Part shown: positions 49,529-54,301 of the stretch, piece after piece
Numbering within the stretch: position 1 is the first letter of the stretch
Layout: every line of letters begins with the position of its first letter
Assembly (NCBI GenBank): GCA_009377605.1
Contig: WHTT01000015.1
Location: forward strand, 34,562-88,862
Reading direction: 5' to 3'
DNA from: Luteitalea sp.
GTDB taxonomy: Bacteria > Acidobacteriota > Vicinamibacteria > Vicinamibacterales > Vicinamibacteraceae
DNA length: 54,301 nucleotides
Made by a program: the position numbers and the translations under genes
Notes under the pieces: model-generated
What the model saw: only the letters and a program-made list of their open reading frames with translations
Database searches by the model: none
What the model was told of the DNA's origin: nothing

Positions 49529-50875
49529 TCAACTGGGTCGTTCGTCGTAACTCAAGACGATAATGCTGTTGACCGGATCCGGGGGCTCCGGGGGAACATG
49601 GATCATCAGGCTTCGGCGGGACACGTCCACCTTCAAGTCGGCCTGGGCCGGGTCTGCCAGCAAGTACGCCTTCTTCAGACGATGCCTGAAATCGAAGTAG
49701 AAGACTCTCTGATCCTGCGGCCAGTCGACAACGTGCAGGTACTCTTTCCCTGGTCTTCGTGTCACCATCTTGACGCTCTGCTCCCAACGCATGTTGGGAC
49801 CGGGCGTCGTGTCGTAAATGGCCTCACCGTTCACCTTCAGCCACTGACCGACTTCCCTGAGCGTGCGCACCTCCTCGTCGCGTATCAAGCCTTCTTCCGT
49901 GGGACCGACGTTCAACAGGTAATTGCCGCCCTTGCCAGCGATATCGGAGAGATTGAAAATGATGGTCTTGCCATCCTTGAACTCGTCGTTCCTGCTGTAG
50001 CCCCAACTGCGACCGATTGTCATGCAGACTTCGAATGCCGTTTCACCACCGCCCTCGGGAATCTGCTGCTCCGGCGTTCCGTAATCCGCGCCGATGCCCG
50101 CAAGCCGGTTGTTAATGGCACAGGTCGGCTGCAGCTCGTGGACCATGTCGACGATCTCCTGAGCGCGCCGGCGTTCTAGCTCACTCTCGAATGCATCGCC
50201 ATACCAGTCGAAGAAGAGCGTGCCAATCGGCCCGTAGCCTGTCATCAGCTCCCGCAACTGGCCCTGCATGTAATCGAGATACTTCATGAAGTCGGCCTTC
50301 GGATTGGGAAAGCCGTGAAAGCCGTCTGGATGCTTCTTCTCTCTGCGCGTGTAGAGTGTGGGATATTCCGGGTGATGCCAGTCCTTGACGGAATAGTAGA
50401 CACCCAATGTCACGCCTTGACGACGACATTCCTCGGCGAGCTCCTTTAAGGGATCGCGGCCGAACGGTGCCGCCTTGACAATGGTGTAGTCCGTCAATTT
50501 CGAGTCCCACATACAGAAGCCATCGTGGTGTTTGGTGGTCAACACCATGTACTTCTGACCTGCCTCCTTGGCGAGCGCTACCCACTCGCGCGCATTGAAC
50601 TTCGTGGGATTGAACCGGGCGGCATACTTCTCGTACTCCGGACCCGATATGCCGCGGTGGAACTGCACCCATTCCCCTCGCGCGGGGATGGCGTACAGGC
50701 CCCAATGGATGAACATGCCGAACTTGGCCTCTCGGAACCAGCCAAGACGATTGGCTTCGCCGTGGTCTGCCTGCCCGCGGCTCGCTCCTCGTGCCGTAGT
50801 GGTTGGCACTACTGGCTGGGCCGCGGTGACGACTCCCGCTGCCGCAAGTGATTTCCAGAACGATCGACGTTGCAT
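49529..50875 (-). CDS. Alpha-L-fucosidase, GH29
   Basis: 448 residues from the ATG at 50875, followed by a Tat-like or Sec signal (QRRSFWKSLAAAGVVTAAQP). GH29 landmarks are KFGMFIHWGLYAIPARGEWV, MVLTTKHHDGFCMWDS, and FFDWYGD with nucleophile D223; ISDIAGKGGNYLLNVGP-like sequence (NLSDIAGKGGNYLLNVGPTE) is highly typical. It releases alpha-L-fucose from glycans. A C-terminal beta-sandwich follows from about 350. It lies 60 bp after the TonB receptor and directly before the GH16 gene. Confidence 0.93.
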   Translation of the reverse strand: MQRRSFWKSLAAAGVVTAAQPVVPTTTARGASRGQADHGEANRLGWFREAKFGMFIHWGLYAIPARGEWVQFHRGISGPEYEKYAARFNPTKFNAREWVALAKEAGQKYMVLTTKHHDGFCMWDSKLTDYTIVKAAPFGRDPLKELAEECRRQGVTLGVYYSVKDWHHPEYPTLYTRREKKHPDGFHGFPNPKADFMKYLDYMQGQLRELMTGYGPIGTLFFDWYGDAFESELERRRAQEIVDMVHELQPTCAINNRLAGIGADYGTPEQQIPEGGGETAFEVCMTIGRSWGYSRNDEFKDGKTIIFNLSDIAGKGGNYLLNVGPTEEGLIRDEEVRTLREVGQWLKVNGEAIYDTTPGPNMRWEQSVKMVTRRPGKEYLHVVDWPQDQRVFYFDFRHRLKKAYLLADPAQADLKVDVSRRSLMIHVPPEPPDPVNSIIVLSYDERPS

Positions 50876-50935
50876 GTCCTCTCTCCATGGAGCGCGGGAC
50901 GCCAACCCCGCCCATTCGCCTGGCGACGCGTGCTC

Positions 50936-53900
50936 TCAGAAGTTCACGCGCGCCATCAGTTGCAGCGATCGGGGCCCGTACGCCGGCTCGTTGATGAGGC
51001 CGAAGTCGGGGCTGGTGAAGTTGGTGTTCGGGTTGCCGCGCCCGGCGCGGTTGAACAGGTTGAAGGCGTCCAGGCGTACGTCGATGCTGACGCCGGCTGC
51101 GAGCGCGAACCGCTTCTGCAGACCGAAGTCCTCGGAGGCTCGCCCTGGACCGCGAACATCTTCCAACAGGCGCGGACTGTTGCCGAGCCGAAGCGGCACG
51201 CCTCCCGCGGTCACAGGTGGCATTACGAAGGCGTCTGGATTGAGGTAGCGCGTGCCGTTCTCGAAGTCGACGCCACCCTCGTCCACGACGACATCGACGC
51301 CTGGTACCACGTCCGGCCGGATACCGCCACCGAACATTGTCGTGTCCGTATTGATGCTGCTGGTGATGCCGAGAGGCGATCCGGACCGGTAGTTGTGCAC
51401 GCCCGTGATCGTCCAGCCTCCCAGCAGGGTGTTGAGCAGACCGCCGCGGTCCATGAACCGTCGCCCCTCGCCGAACGGCAGGTCGTAGACCCAGGTCAGC
51501 TTGAGGAAGTGCGGAACGTTGAACGACGCTACGGAGTACTCGGCGTCGATGTCGTACACGTTCACCGCGCCGGCACTGAGCTGCGAGTCGGTGTTGGTCA
51601 TGGCCTTCGACCACGTATACGCCGCGAGGAAGCTGAAGCCCTCGCTCAGCCGCTTGGTCACGGTCGCTTGTAGCGAGTCGTATCGGGAACGGCCGCCCTT
51701 CGCGAGGAACGTCCCAACACCGGTGTACTGCGGAAACGGGCGCAGCGCCTGAGCCACGGTGCCGGTGAAGCTTGGGTACGGCGTCGGCACCTGGTCTGAG
51801 AGCGGCTCTCGCAGCGTGTCACCCATCGCCAGGACCTCGGGACGGTTCTGGTTGAGACGCCCTGCACTATCGAACCAGAGGTTCTCGCCCTTGTTCCCGA
51901 CGTAGGCGAGCTCGAGCACGCTCCGCCACGGGAGCTCGTACTGGAATCCGATATTCCAGTTGTGCGTGCGCGACTGCTCCGTCGAATCGGATGGAGTGAA
52001 CTGGATCCCTTGCCCGTTGCGGAGCGCCGAGTCCTTGTTCGGCAGCGTCGCTTCGAACGCCGGATAACCCGCATCCCAATAGAGAACCGGATCCTGTGGG
52101 ACGCCAGACGAGGCCGTGCCGGACACCAAGCCCTGACCCGCGTTGAAGCCGTCGATGCTCGGGGTTTCGAAGTTCAACACCGGTGCGCCGAACGTGAGAC
52201 CGTATCCGCCACGGAGGATCAGCTTGTCGGTGAGGCCGTAGGCCACGCCGACACGCGGCCCGATCTGCTGGTAGTAGGTCTCCTGGAACGAGCGCCTGCC
52301 CAGATCTTCGAGGAACACGAGCGCGCCGGGCACGCCATCAGCACCCGGATTGGGCAGCGTCGGATCGAGCCCGGACAACCGATTGTGCGCCTCCGTGATG
52401 GCCGTCGGGATCTCCCATCGCAACCCGAGATTGACGGTGAGCCTGGGTGTCGGCTTCCAGTCGTCCTGCACGAACGACGCAACGTACCACTGGCGGAACC
52501 CGGGTGAGGTCGTGATGACGTTGCGACTGGCGTTATCAACGGCGCCGAGCAGGAAGCTCCCAAACGAGAATCCGGTCTGGAGGTCGAAGCCTGGCAGCGC
52601 GGTCTGCGCAGGACCGAACGCAAAGGTGCCGGACGTGTTGTTCTGCGACCGGTTGTTGAGCCGGTACCGGCGCACCTCGCCGCCGACTTGAATCGTGTGG
52701 CGTCCTTTCAGCCACGTGAACGTGTCGGAAACGATGTAGCTTTCATTGACAGTGAAGTCGTTGAGGGACACGCCGAGGCGTGCCAGGTCGCCGCCCTGCA
52801 CGGCCTCGCCCGTAAAACTGATCTGCGGGAAGTGCGACTCGGTGACGCCGCCCAAGCCGATCTGGTCCGCCCATCCCTGGTCGGCTACGACCGACCGGTT
52901 GGGATTCTCGAAGCGGTTGTAGCCGACCACCACGTGGTTGAACTTGTCGCTGCCGATGGTCCAGTCTTCGCTGAGGCGCACGATGTAGCCGCCGACCTCT
53001 TGCAGTTGCCACGTTGACGAGGCGGAGCCGGGCGCCGGCAAATAGCTGAACGAGGAGTTGAACCGTGGCCGCCGGTTCCAGTTGAAGAAGCCGCTCAGCT
53101 TGTGCCGCTGGGTGAGCACGTGCGTCAGCTTCGTGCCGACGTTGTTGACGTCGAGCTTGGGCTGGCCACCGAGACCAGGATAGTTGTCGAGGAACCGTGG
53201 AAGGTCGGGATCCGGATGGGGGAGCTCGTCAACAGCGAAGCGGCTGACGGTGCTCCACTGATCGCGTGGAATACGGTTGCCCGGAAACGAATCGCGCACC
53301 GCCGTTCCGTCTGCCAGCTGGCGCGTCGTCCGTGGATCGTAGAGCTGGCCGAAGATGACGGGCCGGCCGAGCGCGTCCACACCGACCTGGGTACCCGACC
53401 GCGGGTCGCCCGTGAAGCGCGGATCGAGGAGCGCCGAGAAGTCGCCCGCCCCCATCGCCTCCGTGGGCATTGTCCGAAAGCCGCTCGTGGAGGCTGTTGT
53501 TCGCCGCGTGTGCTCGGAGAATGCGAAGAAGAAGGTCTTGTTGTGGCCGTCGTAGAGCTTTGGCAAGACGACGGGACCGCCGAGCGTCCAGCCACTGTTC
53601 TTCATGTTGAGCGCCGGCTTCTCACGCCCCAAGAAGTTGTCGAGCGCGTGGGTCGCGGTGAGGCTGCGGTCCTGATAATAGAAGTACGCACCGCCTTCGA
53701 GCCGGTTCGTGCCCGACTTCAGCGCGAAGTTGGCCACCGCGGTCTGCGTGCCACCGTACTGCGCGCCGATGGTGCCGGTTTGCACGCTGAACTCGCTGAT
53801 CGCATCAGCCGTCGGTGTGAACTCATTGTTCGACCCACCGGTCAGATCCCACCGACCGAGTGAGATGCCTTCGAGCACGATCTCGTGCGAGTACTGTTGG

Positions 53901-54301
53901 CCGCCGTTGATCGATCCCTGGAACGATCCGCCGACCGAGCCGGGAAGATTGCGGAAGATGAAGTCCTGCGGGAGGCGCAGGCCATCACCGCTCACAGGGA
54001 CCGTCCACTTCTTGAACTCATCGGGCGAGACGCTGCGTCGGATCTCGGCGCTGCCGCGGTCGAGCAGGGCGCCGGCGGTGACCGTCACTGATTCCGCGAG
54101 CTCGCCCACCTCCAACGCGAAGTCCACCGTTGCCGTCTGCGCCACGCTGATGACGACGTTCTCGACCACACTGGCCCTGAAGCCCTCGAGCTCAGCGCGC
54201 ACGTGATACGTCCCAGGCGTCAGCGCGGAAATGCGATAGACACCGGCATCGCTCGTGACGCCCACGTTCTCGACGTTGGTTGCCACGTTGGTCGCGGTGA
54301 C
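50936..54301 (-). CDS. Oar-like TonB-dependent receptor (5' end outside window)
   Basis: More than 1120 residues; the frame continues through the right edge (VTATNVATNVENVGVTSD), so the signal peptide is not seen. It enters a CarboxypepD_reg domain (VYRISALTPGTYHVRAELEG), then a plug (GSINGGQQYSHEIVLEGISL, VQTGTIGAQYGGTQTAVANF) and a long barrel ending LQLMARVNF. It is upstream of GH29 and GH16 genes, so it probably imports the glycan they attack. Such receptor-hydrolase groups replace SusC/SusD systems in acidobacteria; no SusD gene is seen here. Confidence 0.92.
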   Translation of the reverse strand, partial: VTATNVATNVENVGVTSDAGVYRISALTPGTYHVRAELEGFRASVVENVVISVAQTATVDFALEVGELAESVTVTAGALLDRGSAEIRRSVSPDEFKKWTVPVSGDGLRLPQDFIFRNLPGSVGGSFQGSINGGQQYSHEIVLEGISLGRWDLTGGSNNEFTPTADAISEFSVQTGTIGAQYGGTQTAVANFALKSGTNRLEGGAYFYYQDRSLTATHALDNFLGREKPALNMKNSGWTLGGPVVLPKLYDGHNKTFFFAFSEHTRRTTASTSGFRTMPTEAMGAGDFSALLDPRFTGDPRSGTQVGVDALGRPVIFGQLYDPRTTRQLADGTAVRDSFPGNRIPRDQWSTVSRFAVDELPHPDPDLPRFLDNYPGLGGQPKLDVNNVGTKLTHVLTQRHKLSGFFNWNRRPRFNSSFSYLPAPGSASSTWQLQEVGGYIVRLSEDWTIGSDKFNHVVVGYNRFENPNRSVVADQGWADQIGLGGVTESHFPQISFTGEAVQGGDLARLGVSLNDFTVNESYIVSDTFTWLKGRHTIQVGGEVRRYRLNNRSQNNTSGTFAFGPAQTALPGFDLQTGFSFGSFLLGAVDNASRNVITTSPGFRQWYVASFVQDDWKPTPRLTVNLGLRWEIPTAITEAHNRLSGLDPTLPNPGADGVPGALVFLEDLGRRSFQETYYQQIGPRVGVAYGLTDKLILRGGYGLTFGAPVLNFETPSIDGFNAGQGLVSGTASSGVPQDPVLYWDAGYPAFEATLPNKDSALRNGQGIQFTPSDSTEQSRTHNWNIGFQYELPWRSVLELAYVGNKGENLWFDSAGRLNQNRPEVLAMGDTLREPLSDQVPTPYPSFTGTVAQALRPFPQYTGVGTFLAKGGRSRYDSLQATVTKRLSEGFSFLAAYTWSKAMTNTDSQLSAGAVNVYDIDAEYSVASFNVPHFLKLTWVYDLPFGEGRRFMDRGGLLNTLLGGWTITGVHNYRSGSPLGITSSINTDTTMFGGGIRPDVVPGVDVVVDEGGVDFENGTRYLNPDAFVMPPVTAGGVPLRLGNSPRLLEDVRGPGRASEDFGLQKRFALAAGVSIDVRLDAFNLFNRAGRGNPNTNFTSPDFGLINEPAYGPRSLQLMARVNF

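Noticed and set aside
50181-51614. Minus-strand frame of 477 codons spanning the end of the TonB receptor and start of the fucosidase
   Set aside because: It is an out-of-frame reading of two well-supported genes, very rich in Arg, and lacks any motif.

Overview
The window looks like chromosomal DNA of an Acidobacteriota bacterium, most likely of the soil Vicinamibacteria type. This is inferred from the high GC content, very large Oar-like TonB-dependent receptors with an N-terminal CarboxypepD_reg domain, many secreted Tat-signal or lipoprotein enzymes, and abundant short palindromic repeats. No rRNA, tRNA, CRISPR array or intact transposase was seen.

Region 1 (1-3.1 kb) carries a secreted double-cupin protein, a Tat-exported enolase-superfamily enzyme, a REPIN-like palindrome pair and an MntA/HepT-type toxin-antitoxin pair whose HepT half has lost its C-terminus. 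Region 2 (3.2-16.9 kb) is a fluid accessory region of secreted and outer-membrane proteins: OmpA-type, FG-GAP, collagen-like, LVIVD-repeat, beta-barrel, lipoproteins and a family of small secreted paralogues. It has been duplicated and shuffled and is full of gene remnants. A strict 17-bp motif, CTACGTACNNNNGTAGT, lies in front of many of these genes.

Region 3 (16.2-27.3 kb) has a membrane protein/FAD oxidoreductase pair, a complete TonB receptor, an internally deleted TonB receptor, a Uma2 endonuclease-like gene, a MITE inserted at a stop codon, and a NarL-type response regulator joined to an M16 peptidase. The regulator carries the same 17-bp motif upstream and only a stump of its histidine kinase remains. 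Region 4 (27.2-40.6 kb) is mostly housekeeping: rdgB, rph, a GerMN protein, a cell-wall amidase, a fumarate reductase operon (frdABCD), a bacterial eRF1-like protein, a divergent Nramp transporter, an FAH-family hydrolase and a DUF2461 protein.

Region 5 (40.6-54.3 kb) is devoted mainly to polysaccharides: a GHL6-type glycosidase, a 5'-truncated TonB receptor, an oligogalacturonate-lyase-like protein with an altered C-terminus, a DEAD-box helicase overlapping a metallophosphoesterase lipoprotein, and a likely operon of TonB receptor, GH29 fucosidase and GH16 glucanase.

The most notable candidate for an undescribed system is the set of nine CTACGTACNNNNGTAGT sites confined to 3.2-27.2 kb. They precede secreted or envelope genes, and one precedes the response regulator itself, suggesting a local envelope regulon with an autoregulated LuxR-type regulator. 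All functional assignments come from reading motifs by eye; no database search was run.
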